From assembly GCA_903897605.1 (NCBI GenBank), contig CAIUCH010000054.1, forward strand, positions 124,001 through 188,000: DNA of 64,000 bases, read 5' to 3'. The position numbers and the translations under genes were made by a program. Shown here in pieces: positions 1 through 8,884 of the stretch. Within the stretch, counting starts at the first letter, position 1; each line of letters opens with the position of its first letter. A model generated the notes under the pieces. The model was not told where the DNA came from. It did not search any database and saw only the letters and a program-made list of their open reading frames with translations. Source of the DNA: an uncultured Alphaproteobacteria bacterium. GTDB taxonomy: Bacteria; Pseudomonadota; Alphaproteobacteria; Micropepsales; Micropepsaceae.

Positions 1-1051
1 GGGCAACGGCTTCTTCGTGGTGACGGCGAATCCGACCGGCACCGGCACCCGCGAATTCACCCGCGCCGGCAGCTTCACACCCGACGTGAACGGCAATCTG
101 GTCAACGCAGCGGGTCTTTATTTGCTGGGTTACAAACTGGACTCCGCCGGCAACGTGCCCACCGATGCCAGCGCGCTCAGCCTAGTCAATACATCGTCGA
201 TCTCGGGCGCGGCCCAGGCGACAGGCAATCTCACGATCCAGGCCAACCTTCAATCGCAGTCGACCGTGGATGGCAGTTATGTGGCGGGCGACATGACGGC
301 GGGCAATGTGTCGCCGGACTTCACCCGAACGGTCAATGTCTATGACAGCCAGGGCGGCAGCCAGCCGATCACCTTCTCCTTTATCAAGACCGCGGCCAAC
401 AAATGGGCCTATGAAGCCAGCTATGCCGGCAACGCCACCAATCTGACGGCGGCAGGCACGATCTCGCAGGGCACCGTCTCGTTCAACTCCGACGGCACGC
501 TTGGCAACGTCAATGGCGCTGCACCGGCATCGGGTGTGGTCGCACTGACCATTCCCTGGAAGCTTTCGACCTCGGGCCTCAATCCGCAGACCATCTCGCT
601 CAATCTGGGCACGGTCGGCGGCAGCGACGGCTTGACCCAGGCTGATGCACCCTCCGTGTTGAACGGTACGCATATCGACGGCACGCCCTATGGCAGTGTC
701 ACCGGCGTTTCCGTGGCCAAGGACGGCACCGTGACGGCGCAATTCTCCAACGGCCTCTCGCAAGATGTCTACAAAGTTCCCGTCGCCACCTTCACCAATC
801 CGAACGGGTTGGGGCAGGTTTCGGGCAACGCCTATGTCATCACCAAAAACAGCGGCGCCGCGAACATCAATTTGGCGAATTCAGGCACGGCGGGCACCAT
901 CCAATCCAAATCGCTGGAAGGCTCCACCGTCGATCTCGCCACCGAGTTTACCAATCTGATCACCACGCAGCGGGCTTATTCGGCGTGTGCACGAATCATC
1001 ACCACGGCGGATCAGATGCTGCAGCAACTCGAACAACTGCCGACGCAATAA
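1..1051 (+). CDS. flgE: Flagellar hook protein FlgE (5' end outside window)
   Basis: C-terminal 350 residues of the hook subunit, which polymerises into the extracellular hook joining rod and filament. The reading frame is open from base 2 and begins inside the gene with GNGFFVV, a conserved patch of hook and rod proteins. The end, EFTNLITTQRAYSACARI followed by TTADQMLQQL, is the usual C-terminal coiled-coil signature of axial proteins. The middle is the Ser/Thr/Gly-rich, Lys-poor surface domain expected of FlgE. An unusual Cys lies in the terminal helix (YSACARI) where Asn is common. A strong hairpin follows the stop. The next gene is sciP, the order seen in Caulobacter relatives. Confidence 0.93.
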   Translation, partial: GNGFFVVTANPTGTGTREFTRAGSFTPDVNGNLVNAAGLYLLGYKLDSAGNVPTDASALSLVNTSSISGAAQATGNLTIQANLQSQSTVDGSYVAGDMTAGNVSPDFTRTVNVYDSQGGSQPITFSFIKTAANKWAYEASYAGNATNLTAAGTISQGTVSFNSDGTLGNVNGAAPASGVVALTIPWKLSTSGLNPQTISLNLGTVGGSDGLTQADAPSVLNGTHIDGTPYGSVTGVSVAKDGTVTAQFSNGLSQDVYKVPVATFTNPNGLGQVSGNAYVITKNSGAANINLANSGTAGTIQSKSLEGSTVDLATEFTNLITTQRAYSACARIITTADQMLQQLEQLPTQ

Positions 1052-1065
1052 ACTTAACGCGATGA

Positions 1066-1101
1066 CCCGCGAAAAGCCCGAAAACATGGGCTTTTCGCGG
1101 G
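1066..1101 (+). terminator. Strong hairpin after flgE
   Basis: Perfect 14-bp inverted repeat: arm 1066-1079 (cccgcgaaaagccc) pairs with 1088-1101 across an 8-base loop, 14 bases after the flgE stop. There is no long T run after it, so it may be a terminator or an mRNA 3'-end stabiliser. Position and stem strength support a transcript end for the flgE unit. Confidence 0.65.
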
Positions 1102-1141
1102 CATTCTAAGGAGCGTCTTATCAGTTCATTTACCACGGCTC

Positions 1142-1156
1142 TTAGCCTTTTTTTAA
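1142..1156 (+). promoter_or_regulatory. Candidate CtrA box before sciP
   Basis: TTAG-N7-TTAA, seven of eight bases of the CtrA consensus TTAA-N7-TTAA, 49 bases before the sciP start. sciP is CtrA-activated in Caulobacter, so the location is what that model predicts. Binding is inferred from motif and position only. Confidence 0.6.
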
Positions 1157-1204
1157 CGGCGCAGGCGCTATTTTGGAGCCAAGTCGTGGTTTGGGAGTAG
1201 CGTA

Positions 1205-1480
1205 ATGATGGAAGAGCGCAAAGGACGTGTGAGCTATGTCATCGGCCCCGAAGGGAGCCCGCTGACGCTCGCCGATCTTCCACCGCCCTCGACGCGGCGC
1301 TGGGTCATCCGGCGCAAGGCCGAAGTCGTTGCCGCGGTGCGCGGTGGCCTGCTGAGCTTGGACGAAGCCTGCCGCCGTTATACGTTGACAGTGGAGGAAT
1401 TCCTCGCCTGGCAGCATGCGATCGATCGCTTCGGTCTGGCCGGGCTTCGTGCGACCAGGGTCCAGCAGTATCGCAATTGA
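1205..1480 (+). CDS. sciP: SciP, small CtrA inhibitory protein (DUF1153)
   Basis: 91-residue DNA-binding protein that in Caulobacter represses CtrA-activated promoters in G1 cells by contacting CtrA and DNA. The whole length matches the DUF1153 family. YVIGPEGSPLTLADLPPP is followed by RRKAEVVAAVRGGLLSLDEA, the helix-turn-helix entry, then YTLTVEEFLAWQ and GLAGLRATR. Two Met codons open the frame (1205 and 1208), with GGGAG upstream. It lies between flgE and fliF, a conserved alphaproteobacterial position. A CtrA-like box lies 49 bases before it. Confidence 0.93.
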   Translation: MMEERKGRVSYVIGPEGSPLTLADLPPPSTRRWVIRRKAEVVAAVRGGLLSLDEACRRYTLTVEEFLAWQHAIDRFGLAGLRATRVQQYRN

Positions 1481-1532
1481 CCGCGTAGCGGTCATCCCCG
1501 GCGAGCATCCGAAGGATGCGAAGGAAGGGGAT
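1479..1532 (+). repeat. Nested hairpins after sciP
   Basis: Two stem-loops follow or overlap the sciP stop. GACCGC-GTA-GCGGTC spans 1479-1493. A second has outer arms ATCCCC (1494-1499) and GGGGAT (1527-1532) around an inner GCATCC-GAA-GGATGC (1505-1519). The form resembles REP-type extragenic palindromes of alphaproteobacteria. No second copy is seen in this window. It may terminate or stabilise the sciP mRNA. Confidence 0.5.
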
Positions 1533-1615
1533 CCAGGAGAAACGTAAGTTCTACGCGCAGCCGCGTACTTCTTAAGAAAAGCTTTCCAGGGCGCGGAAAA
1601 TCTCCGCCCTTATGC

Positions 1616-1630
1616 TTAAGCCAAATTTTA
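1616..1630 (+). promoter_or_regulatory. Candidate CtrA box before fliF
   Basis: TTAA-N7-TTTA (seven of eight consensus bases), 60 bases before the preferred GTG start of fliF. fliF is a CtrA-dependent early flagellar operon in Caulobacter. The rest of 1533-1689 holds no gene; another TTAA lies near 1573. Confidence 0.55.
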
Positions 1631-1689
1631 CCACAAGCACGGCAATGTTTGCCTAGCAGGAACGGTTCCTGGCTGGGAGGATTTTGCTC

Positions 1690-3317
1690 GTGCCCGAATT
1701 TTTCAAGGCAGTCGGTGCTGCGCGTTTCGGCGTCATGGCCGGCGTCGCCGCTGTCCTGACGGCTTTCTTTCTCTATATCGCCGGCGCGATCACCGAGCCG
1801 CCCAAGACCATCCTCTTCGGCGGCCTGGAGCCGCGCGACGCCGCCGCCGTTACCGCCAAGCTCGAAGGCATGAGCGTGAAATACGATGCCAAGGCGGACG
1901 GCACGATCCTGGTGCCGGCCGACCAGGTGACCAAGCTGCGCATGGCGCTGGCGCAGGACAATCTGCCCGCCGCCGGCGTCGGTTATGAAATTTTCGACAA
2001 ATCCGACGCGTTCGGCACCACCGCTTTCGTCCAGAACATCAACCGCCTGCGCGCCGTCGAAGGCGAGTTGGCGCGCTCCATCCAGACTATCGACGGGGTC
2101 GAAAGCGCCCGCGTTCATCTGGTGGTGCCGGAACGGCAAGTCTTTTCCCGCGACGAGCAGACGCCGTCGGCTTCGGTGGTGCTGAAGACCCGCACCGTGA
2201 TGGGCCGCGGACAGGTCGCCGCCATCCAGCATTTGGTCGCCGCCGCCGTTGCATCATTAACCCCGTCCCGCGTCGCCATCGTCGATGACCGGGGCAATCT
2301 TCTGGCGGGCGGCGACGACAAGACCGGCACCGACGCCACCGCCGCCAATCAGGAACAAGGCACCACGGATTACGAGGATCGCCTGCGCCAGCGCGTCGAA
2401 TCCATCGTCGCCAGCGTGGTCGGCGCCGGCCATGTCCGCGTCCAGGTCGCGGCCGATATGAACTACAACCACACCGCCACCACTTCGGAAAGCTACGACC
2501 CCGACAGCAAGGTGATCCGTTCGACCCAGACGGTGGAGCAGAATTCATCCGACAATAATGGCAGCCCTCAGCAGGCGGTCTCGGTCGCCAATGCGCTGCC
2601 CAACGCCGCGGCCTCGGCGCCCGGCGATTCCAGCAAATCCACATCGGGCCGCACCGAGGAAACCACCAACTATGAAATCTCCAAGAAGGTCACGACTTCG
2701 ACCCAGGATGGCGGCGATGTGAAACATCTTTCCGTCGCCGTCGTCGTCGATGGCACCGTCACCGGCGTCGGCGCCAACGCCCCTACAAGCCGCGTACCGC
2801 CGCCGAGATGACTCAAATCACCAGCCTGGTGAAGTCGGCGATGGGCTTCGACCAGACCCGCGGCGACCAGGTGCAGGTCACCAACATGCAGTTCGCCCGC
2901 GTCACCGATATCGGCGATGCCGCCCCCGCATCCAAGCCGCTTTTGGGCCTGGACGCTTCCTATTGGTTCAAGATCATCGAAGCTTCGATCATGTGCTTGA
3001 CCGCGCTTCTGATCGGCCTGTTCGTGGCCCGCCCCCTGATCGGCCGCATGTTCGCGCCCAATCCGCCGTCGCAGCCGACCCAACTCACCAATTCCTCCCC
3101 GGTGGCAGGCGCACTGTCAGCGCCCGGCCAGCCCGCCGGCGCGGCGGACGCGCCACAGGCGCTCATCCAGATCCAGCCGGCGCAGCCCGGCATCGATCTC
3201 AGCCGCATCGAGAACCATGTGCGCGATTCTTCGGTCAAGAAAATCGGTGAAGTGGTCAATTCGCATCCCGAGGAAGCGCTGGCGATCATCCGCACCTGGC
3301 TGCATCAACCGGTATAA
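1690..3317 (+). pseudogene. fliF: Flagellar MS-ring protein FliF, frameshifted in this sequence
   Basis: FliF forms the inner-membrane MS-ring on which the rotor and export gate assemble. The first frame (1690-2811, ends TGA) holds the N-terminal membrane segment (AVLTAFFLYIAGAI), the ring-building motifs (SARVHLVVPERQVFSR) and the second domain. The C-terminal part continues in another frame. The first frame runs out as GVGANAPTSRV, whereas the other frame reads [16 protein letters not shown], the expected FliF sequence. Adding one C to the CCCC run at 2780-2783 would restore one reading frame of about 540 codons. GTG at 1690 is preferred to TTG at 1684 because GGGAGG (1675-1680) is then nine bases away. 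A sequencing error is the simplest cause; a real mutation or recoding is possible. Confidence 0.85.
2808..3317 (+). CDS. fliF: FliF C-terminal fragment (second frame)
   Basis: 169 residues opening at an ATG that overlaps the premature TGA of the upstream frame as ATGA. Contains the second membrane segment ([19 protein letters not shown]), a Pro/Ala-rich linker, and the cytoplasmic tail ([21 protein letters not shown]) that binds FliG. If the frameshift were real, the ATGA overlap could allow coupled translation of this piece, giving a split FliF. It is more likely the downstream half of a normal gene. fliG begins 2 bases after its stop. Confidence 0.8.
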   Translation: MTQITSLVKSAMGFDQTRGDQVQVTNMQFARVTDIGDAAPASKPLLGLDASYWFKIIEASIMCLTALLIGLFVARPLIGRMFAPNPPSQPTQLTNSSPVAGALSAPGQPAGAADAPQALIQIQPAQPGIDLSRIENHVRDSSVKKIGEVVNSHPEEALAIIRTWLHQPV

Positions 3318-3319
3318 TC

Positions 3320-4354
3320 ATGGCAAAACTCGCAAAACCCGCCATCAAGGACGATATCCGCGCGCTCTCCGGAGCCGAGCGGGCCGCCATCATCATGCTG
3401 TCCTTGGGCGAAGACCATTCGTCCAAGCTGTGGGCGATGATGGACGAGGAAGAAGTCAGGGAAATCTCGCAGGTAATGTCCAACCTGGGTTCGATCGCGT
3501 CAACTGTCATCGAGAAGCTGTTGATCGACTTCGTGTCGCAAATGTCGGGCACCGGCTCGCTGATGGGTTCGTACGAATCCACCGAGCGCCTGATCACTCG
3601 CTTTCTGCCGGGCGACAAAGTCTCCCAGATCATGGAAGAAATCCGCGGTCCCGCCGGCCGCACCATGTGGGACAAGCTCGCCAATGTGAACGAAAGCGTG
3701 CTGGCGAACTATCTGAAGAACGAATATCCCCAGACGGTTTCGGTGGTGCTGTCCAAGATCAAGCCGGAACATGCCGCCCGCGTGCTGGGCGCCTTGCCCG
3801 AGGAATTCGCGCTGGAAGTGGTGCAGCGCATGCTGCGGATGGAAAGCGTGCAGAAGGACATTCTCGACAAGGTCGAGCAGACCCTTCGCGTTGAATTCAT
3901 GTCCAACCTGGCGCGCACCGCCAAACGCGACGCCCATGAACAGATGGCGGAAATCTTCAACAATTTCGACCGCCAGACCGAAGCCCGCTTCATCACGGCG
4001 CTGGAGGAACGCTCGCGCGACGCCGCCGAACGGATCAAGGCCTTGATGTTCACCTTCGAGGATCTTTCCAAGCTCGATCCGGGCTCGATCCAGACCCTCC
4101 TGCGCAATATCGAGAAGGACAAGCTGGGCCTGGCGCTGAAAGGCGCCACCGACGGCCTGCGCGATGTCTTTTTCACCAATATGAGCGAACGCGCCGGCAA
4201 GATCCTGCGCGAAGATATGGAAGCGATGGGGCCGGTGCGCCTCAAGGATGTCGACGAGGCGCAGATGCGCATGGTCAACGTCGCCAAGGACCTCGCCAAC
4301 AAGGGCGAGATCATGATCGCCGGCGGCAACAGCGAAGATGAGTTGATCTACTGA
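3320..4354 (+). CDS. fliG: Flagellar motor switch protein FliG
   Basis: 344-residue C-ring protein that couples the MS-ring to the stator and transmits torque. N-terminal region [16 protein letters not shown] binds FliF. The middle domain carries EYPQ at residues 135-138, where most FliG proteins have EHPQ, followed by [15 protein letters not shown]. The C-terminal torque helix region ([10 protein letters not shown] ... [24 protein letters not shown]) keeps the charged residues. Usual family length. It starts 2 bases after fliF and overlaps fliH by one base (TGATG), so translational coupling is likely. Confidence 0.96.
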   Translation: MAKLAKPAIKDDIRALSGAERAAIIMLSLGEDHSSKLWAMMDEEEVREISQVMSNLGSIASTVIEKLLIDFVSQMSGTGSLMGSYESTERLITRFLPGDKVSQIMEEIRGPAGRTMWDKLANVNESVLANYLKNEYPQTVSVVLSKIKPEHAARVLGALPEEFALEVVQRMLRMESVQKDILDKVEQTLRVEFMSNLARTAKRDAHEQMAEIFNNFDRQTEARFITALEERSRDAAERIKALMFTFEDLSKLDPGSIQTLLRNIEKDKLGLALKGATDGLRDVFFTNMSERAGKILREDMEAMGPVRLKDVDEAQMRMVNVAKDLANKGEIMIAGGNSEDELIY

Positions 4355-4989
4355 TGCAGAACAAGCCATCCCGCAAATTCACCTTCGACACGGAGTTCCG
4401 CGGTCAGAGCGACGTCGCGTCCGACGCCGCGCGCGCGCGCCAGAAACGCACGCTGTCCGAGGAAGAGATCGCTGCGATGTGCGCCAGCGCGCAGGCAGAG
4501 GGCGCCGAAACCGCCTCTGCCCGCGCCGCGGAGAGTATGGAACGGACCATCGCGGCTCTGGTCGTGGCGTTGCGCGCCGCGCTGGACCAGAGCCATGCTC
4601 AGATTGAAGCCGTGCGCACCGAGGCCGCCATGCTGGCCCTGGCCGCGGCCAAGAAAATCGCGCCGGCCGCCCTGGCGGCATTGCCTGCCGGCGATGTCGA
4701 GAATGCCATGCGCGAGGCCATGCATAAGGCGATCGGCGAACCGCGCATCACGCTGCGCGCCGCGCCCGATGTGATCGCCGCCCTGGAAGGCAGGGTCGCC
4801 GCGATCGCCCATGAAGAAGGGTATGACGGCCGGGTCATGCTGGCCGCCGATCCCACCATCACCAATGCCGATTGCCGCATCGAATGGCGCGGCGGCGGCA
4901 GCGAACGCAGCGAAGCCGCCATAGAAGCCGCACTGGACGCACTGATTGCGCGCCGTTTCCCCATGCCTTCGACGAACCAAGAGGAATAA
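4354..4989 (+). CDS. fliH: Flagellar export regulator FliH
   Basis: 211-residue soluble partner of the export ATPase FliI; it ties FliI to the C-ring and restrains ATPase activity. The N-terminal part is polar (KFTFDTEF near residue 8). The centre is an Ala/Glu-rich helix (about 38-110), as expected for the FliH stalk. The C-terminal part resembles V/F-type ATPase E/delta subunits (ITLRAAPDVIAALEGRV ... DPTITNADCRIEWRGG). Sequence similarity in this family is low, so the call rests also on position between fliG and fliN. Confidence 0.85.
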   Translation: MQNKPSRKFTFDTEFRGQSDVASDAARARQKRTLSEEEIAAMCASAQAEGAETASARAAESMERTIAALVVALRAALDQSHAQIEAVRTEAAMLALAAAKKIAPAALAALPAGDVENAMREAMHKAIGEPRITLRAAPDVIAALEGRVAAIAHEEGYDGRVMLAADPTITNADCRIEWRGGGSERSEAAIEAALDALIARRFPMPSTNQEE

Positions 4990-4992
4990 GCC

Positions 4993-5349
4993 ATGTCCGG
5001 CACCGACAATGTGGATCTGCCCGATCTGAGCAATGCACCGGGCGCAGCCCCTGCCTCGCTCCTGAACAGTGAAAACGCCAACGAAGCGGTGCAAAAGCAT
5101 ACCGCGCAGGACCTGGAAGCGGTGTTCGACATACCGGTGACGGTGTCCGCCATTCTGGGGAAAAGCGCCATGGAAGTGAGCCAGCTGCTCAAGTTGGGCA
5201 AGGGCACGGTGGTCGAACTCGACCGCAAGGTCGGTGAAGCGATCGACATCTATGTCAATGACCGCCTGGTCGCGCGCGGCGAGGTCGTGCTGGTGGAAGA
5301 CCGGCTGGGCGTCACCATGACCGAAATCATCAAAGCCGGTCAGTCGTAA
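4993..5349 (+). CDS. fliN: Flagellar motor switch protein FliN
   Basis: 118-residue C-ring component with a C-terminal SpoA fold. Motifs are VFDIPVTVSAILGKS, then ELDRKVGEAIDIYVNDRLVA and RLGVTMTEII, diagnostic of FliN. The N-terminal 40 residues are a variable acidic extension. It lies 3 bases after fliH and 21 before flbD in the same operon. FliM is not in this window. Confidence 0.95.
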   Translation: MSGTDNVDLPDLSNAPGAAPASLLNSENANEAVQKHTAQDLEAVFDIPVTVSAILGKSAMEVSQLLKLGKGTVVELDRKVGEAIDIYVNDRLVARGEVVLVEDRLGVTMTEIIKAGQS

Positions 5350-5370
5350 AGACCTGCGGGAGCAATCATC

Positions 5371-6744
5371 ATGCGTCTTCTCATTGTCGGCAGCCTCAAC
5401 GGGCAAATCGGAGCGGCCACCAAGATCGCGATGGAGCGGGGGGCGAAAGTCAGCCACGCCGCCTCGATCGCCCTGGCCCTGGATTCGCTTCGCGGTGGCG
5501 CGGGCGCGGACCTGGTTTTCTGCGACGTTACCTTGGAAATCGGAACCCTGGTGCGCGGCCTGGCCGCCGAGCGCATCTGCACCCCGGTTGTGGCGTGCGG
5601 CATCGGCACCGATACCCGCCGCGCCGTGGATGCGATCCGCGCTGGCGCCAAGGAATATCTGCCCCTTCCCGCAGACGCCGAACTGATTGCCGCCGTGCTG
5701 GCCGCGGTCGCCGACGAATCCCATCAGCTGGTCTATGAAGACGAAGCGATGGGCGCGGTGCTGAGCCTGGCCGACCAGATCGCGGGCAGCGAAGCCTCGA
5801 TCCTGGTGACCGGCGAAAGCGGCACGGGTAAGGAAGTGCTGGCCCGCTATGTCCACCGCAAATCGCAACGCGCCGACAAACCCTTCATCTCGGTCAATTG
5901 CGCCGCGATCCCGGAAAATCTTCTGGAATCCGAACTGTTCGGCCATGAGAAAGGCGCCTTCACCGGCGCCATCGCGCGGCGCATCGGCAAGTTCGAGGAA
6001 GCCCATGGCGGTACCCTGTTGCTGGACGAAATCAGCGAAATGGACGTCCGCCTGCAGGCCAAGCTGCTGCGCGCGATTCAAGAGCGCGAGATCGATCGCG
6101 TCGGCGGCACCAAGCCGGTCAAGGTTGATATCCGCATCATCGCCACTTCCAACCGCGACCTGGCGGAGGCGGTCAAGCACGGTACCTTCCGCGAGGACCT
6201 TCTCTATCGCCTGAACGTGGTCAATCTTCGCCTGCCCGCCTTGCGCGAACGGCCCAAGGACATTCGCGCTTTGTCGCAGCATTTCGCCCGCAAATATGCC
6301 GAGGCCAATGGCGTTCCGTTCCGGCCGCTGGCGGGCGCCACCGAACGGCTTTTGCTGAACCATCCCTGGCGCGGCAATGTCCGCGAACTGGAAAACACCA
6401 TCCATCGCGCCGTCCTGCTGGCGAAGGGCCCGGAGATTTCACCCGAAGCCATTCGCCTGCCCGACGGCACCCATGTCGGCCATCAGAGCGCCGCACCGCT
6501 GAATTCGTCGGTGCGCGATGCGGTGACCTCGGCCACCGTGGCGACCCGCAATCTGGTCGGCCGCACCGTCGCCGATGTGGAGCGCGACCTGATCCTGGAT
6601 ACGCTGGACCATTGCCTGGGCAATCGCACCCATGCCGCCAACATTCTGGGTATCTCGATCCGTACCTTGCGCAACAAGTTGCGCGAATATTCCGATTCCG
6701 GGCTTTCGGTTCCAAGCCATGGCGAACAGCGGCTGGCGGGCTGA
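5371..6744 (+). CDS. flbD: Sigma54-dependent flagellar regulator FlbD
   Basis: 457-residue enhancer-binding protein that activates late (class III/IV) flagellar promoters with RpoN. The N-terminal receiver-like domain (1-120) lacks the usual paired acidic residues near its start (VGSLNG) but keeps an Asp at position 52 and a Lys in KEYLPLP, as in atypical FlbD receivers. The AAA+ domain has GESGTGKE (Walker A), GAFTGA for sigma54 contact, LLLDEISEMD (Walker B) and an R-finger region. The C-terminal Fis-type helix-turn-helix reads NRTHAANILGISIRTLRNKL. Position between fliN and flhA matches Caulobacter. Confidence 0.93.
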   Translation: MRLLIVGSLNGQIGAATKIAMERGAKVSHAASIALALDSLRGGAGADLVFCDVTLEIGTLVRGLAAERICTPVVACGIGTDTRRAVDAIRAGAKEYLPLPADAELIAAVLAAVADESHQLVYEDEAMGAVLSLADQIAGSEASILVTGESGTGKEVLARYVHRKSQRADKPFISVNCAAIPENLLESELFGHEKGAFTGAIARRIGKFEEAHGGTLLLDEISEMDVRLQAKLLRAIQEREIDRVGGTKPVKVDIRIIATSNRDLAEAVKHGTFREDLLYRLNVVNLRLPALRERPKDIRALSQHFARKYAEANGVPFRPLAGATERLLLNHPWRGNVRELENTIHRAVLLAKGPEISPEAIRLPDGTHVGHQSAAPLNSSVRDAVTSATVATRNLVGRTVADVERDLILDTLDHCLGNRTHAANILGISIRTLRNKLREYSDSGLSVPSHGEQRLAG

Positions 6745-6751
6745 TTAGCAG

Positions 6752-8863
6752 ATGACCGATATCACCAGCGCGGCGCCGCCCGGCGGGCTCGTTCTTTCGC
6801 CCAACCGGCTGCTCGAGCATATCAAGAAGAGCGATCTGGGCCTCGCCATCGGCATCATGGCGATCCTGGTGGTGCTCATCGTGCCGCTGCCCACCTGGCT
6901 CTTGGACATCTCGCTGGCCTTTTCGCTGAGCTTTTCGATCCTGATCTTGATGACGGCGGTGTTCATCCGCAAGCCGCTGGAATTCAGCTCCTTTCCGGCC
7001 ATCCTGCTGATCACCACGATGATGCGGCTGGCGCTTAACCTGGCGTCAACCCGCCTAATCCTCAGCCGCGGCAACGAAGGCACCGACGCTTCGGGTTATG
7101 TCATTCAGGCCTTCGGCAAGCTGATCATGCAGGGCAATTTCGTCATCGGCCTGATCGTCTTCGCCATTCTCATCATCGTCAATTTCGTGGTCATCACCAA
7201 GGGTTCGGGCCGCATCGCCGAAGTCGCGGCGCGCTTCAGCTTGGACGCGATGCCCGGCAAGCAGATGGCGATCGACGCCGATCTGTCCGCCGGCCTGATC
7301 GAGGAAAAAGAGGCCAAGCAGCGGCGCAAGAATATCGAAGCGGAATCCAATTTCTTCGGCGCCATGGACGGCGCCAGCAAATTCGTGCGCGGCGATGCCA
7401 TTGCCGGATTGCTGATCGTGGCCATCAATGTCATCGGTGGCATCATTATCGCCGTGGCGCAAAAGGGTATGAGCTTCGGTGACGCCACCCAGACCTTCAC
7501 GCTTCTGACGGTCGGTGACGGCCTGGTCTCGCAGATGCCGGCCCTGATCGTGTCCACCGCCGCCGGCTTGATGGTGTCGAAGGCCGGCGTCGAAGGCGCC
7601 ACCGACAAGGCGCTGATGCGCCAACTGTCCTTTTATCCGCAGGCGCTGGGGATGGCCGCGGCCGTGATGGGCGTGGTGGCGATCCTGCCCGGCATGCCGA
7701 CCATGGTGTTCGGCGGACTTTCCCTTGGCACCGGCGCGCTCGCCTATTACGCCTTCAAACGCAAGGACGCCCGCGCCGCGACGGAACTGGCGCAGGAAGC
7801 CCAGGCCAAGGGCGATGCCACGCCCAAGGAAGAGCCGATCTCCACCGCGTTGGCGCTCGACCTTCTGCGCATCGAATTGGGCTATGGCCTGCTGCCCTTG
7901 ATCAACGATGTTCAGGGCCACCGCATCACCGACCAGATCAAGGCGTTGCGCCGTCAGCTGGCGCAGGAGATGGGCTTTGTCATGCCGGCGGTGCGCATCC
8001 TGGACAATATGCAGCTGGGCGCCAACGAATACCGCATCCGCATCAAGGAATTCGATTCCGGCAAGGGCGAACTTTTCCCCGGCTCCTTCCTGATCATGGA
8101 TCCCAAGGGCCTGCCGATCGACCTGCCCGGCACCCACACCACCGAGCCCGCTTTCGGCCTGCCCGCCACCTGGGTATCGAGCGCGCTGCGCGAGGAAGCT
8201 TCGTTCCGCGGTTTCACCGTGGTCGATCCCGGCACCGTCCTCACCACGCATTTGACCGAAATTCTCAAGAGCCACATGTCCGAGCTTTTGTCCTATGCCG
8301 AGACCAAGAAGCTGTTGGACGATCTGCCGCCGGAGAACAAGAAACTGGTGGAAGAACTGATCCCGTCACAGATTTCGGTCACCGGCGTGCAGCGGGTGCT
8401 GCAGACTTTGTTGTCCGAACGGGTCTCGATCCGCGATCTGCCCGCCATCCTGGAAGGCATCGCCGAAGCGGTGGGTCACACCAAGAACGCGCTCTACATC
8501 ACCGAACATGTGCGCACCCGCCTTGCCCGCCAGCTCTGTCACGCCAATCTGTCGCCGGGCGGTTATCTGCCGCTGCTTGCACTGTCACCCAACTGGGAAC
8601 AGGCCTTCAGCGAAGCGATTGTCGGCCAGGGCGAGGAACGCCAGCTGGCGATGGCGCCGTCACAGCTTCAGCAATTCATCCAGACGGTACGCGAACGATT
8701 CGAGGAAGCCACCGCAAAGAATGAAGTGCCGGTGCTCCTTACCAGCCCGCAGATCCGCCCCTTCCTGCGTTCCATCATCGAGCGCTTCCGGCCCCAGACC
8801 GTGGTGATGAGCCAGAATGAAATCCACGCCTCGGTCCGTCTGCGCACGTTAGGACAAATTTAA
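6752..8863 (+). CDS. flhA: Flagellar export gate protein FlhA
   Basis: 703-residue inner-membrane protein of the type III export gate. About eight membrane segments lie in residues 20-330 (for example IGIMAILVVLIVPLPTWLLDI), with the conserved FHIPEP-type cytoplasmic loop (SRGNEGTDASGYVIQAF, RFSLDAMPGKQMAIDADL). The large cytoplasmic C-terminal domain docks export substrates and chaperones. Length is normal. It starts 7 bases after flbD. Confidence 0.97.
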   Translation: MTDITSAAPPGGLVLSPNRLLEHIKKSDLGLAIGIMAILVVLIVPLPTWLLDISLAFSLSFSILILMTAVFIRKPLEFSSFPAILLITTMMRLALNLASTRLILSRGNEGTDASGYVIQAFGKLIMQGNFVIGLIVFAILIIVNFVVITKGSGRIAEVAARFSLDAMPGKQMAIDADLSAGLIEEKEAKQRRKNIEAESNFFGAMDGASKFVRGDAIAGLLIVAINVIGGIIIAVAQKGMSFGDATQTFTLLTVGDGLVSQMPALIVSTAAGLMVSKAGVEGATDKALMRQLSFYPQALGMAAAVMGVVAILPGMPTMVFGGLSLGTGALAYYAFKRKDARAATELAQEAQAKGDATPKEEPISTALALDLLRIELGYGLLPLINDVQGHRITDQIKALRRQLAQEMGFVMPAVRILDNMQLGANEYRIRIKEFDSGKGELFPGSFLIMDPKGLPIDLPGTHTTEPAFGLPATWVSSALREEASFRGFTVVDPGTVLTTHLTEILKSHMSELLSYAETKKLLDDLPPENKKLVEELIPSQISVTGVQRVLQTLLSERVSIRDLPAILEGIAEAVGHTKNALYITEHVRTRLARQLCHANLSPGGYLPLLALSPNWEQAFSEAIVGQGEERQLAMAPSQLQQFIQTVRERFEEATAKNEVPVLLTSPQIRPFLRSIIERFRPQTVVMSQNEIHASVRLRTLGQI

Positions 8864-8884
8864 GATGGGGGACCAAATCTGATC

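Noticed and set aside
1631-1660. Possible sigma54 promoter before fliF (ggcaatgtttgcc)
   Set aside because: GG and GC elements are eight bases apart instead of ten, so it does not fit the -24/-12 spacing.
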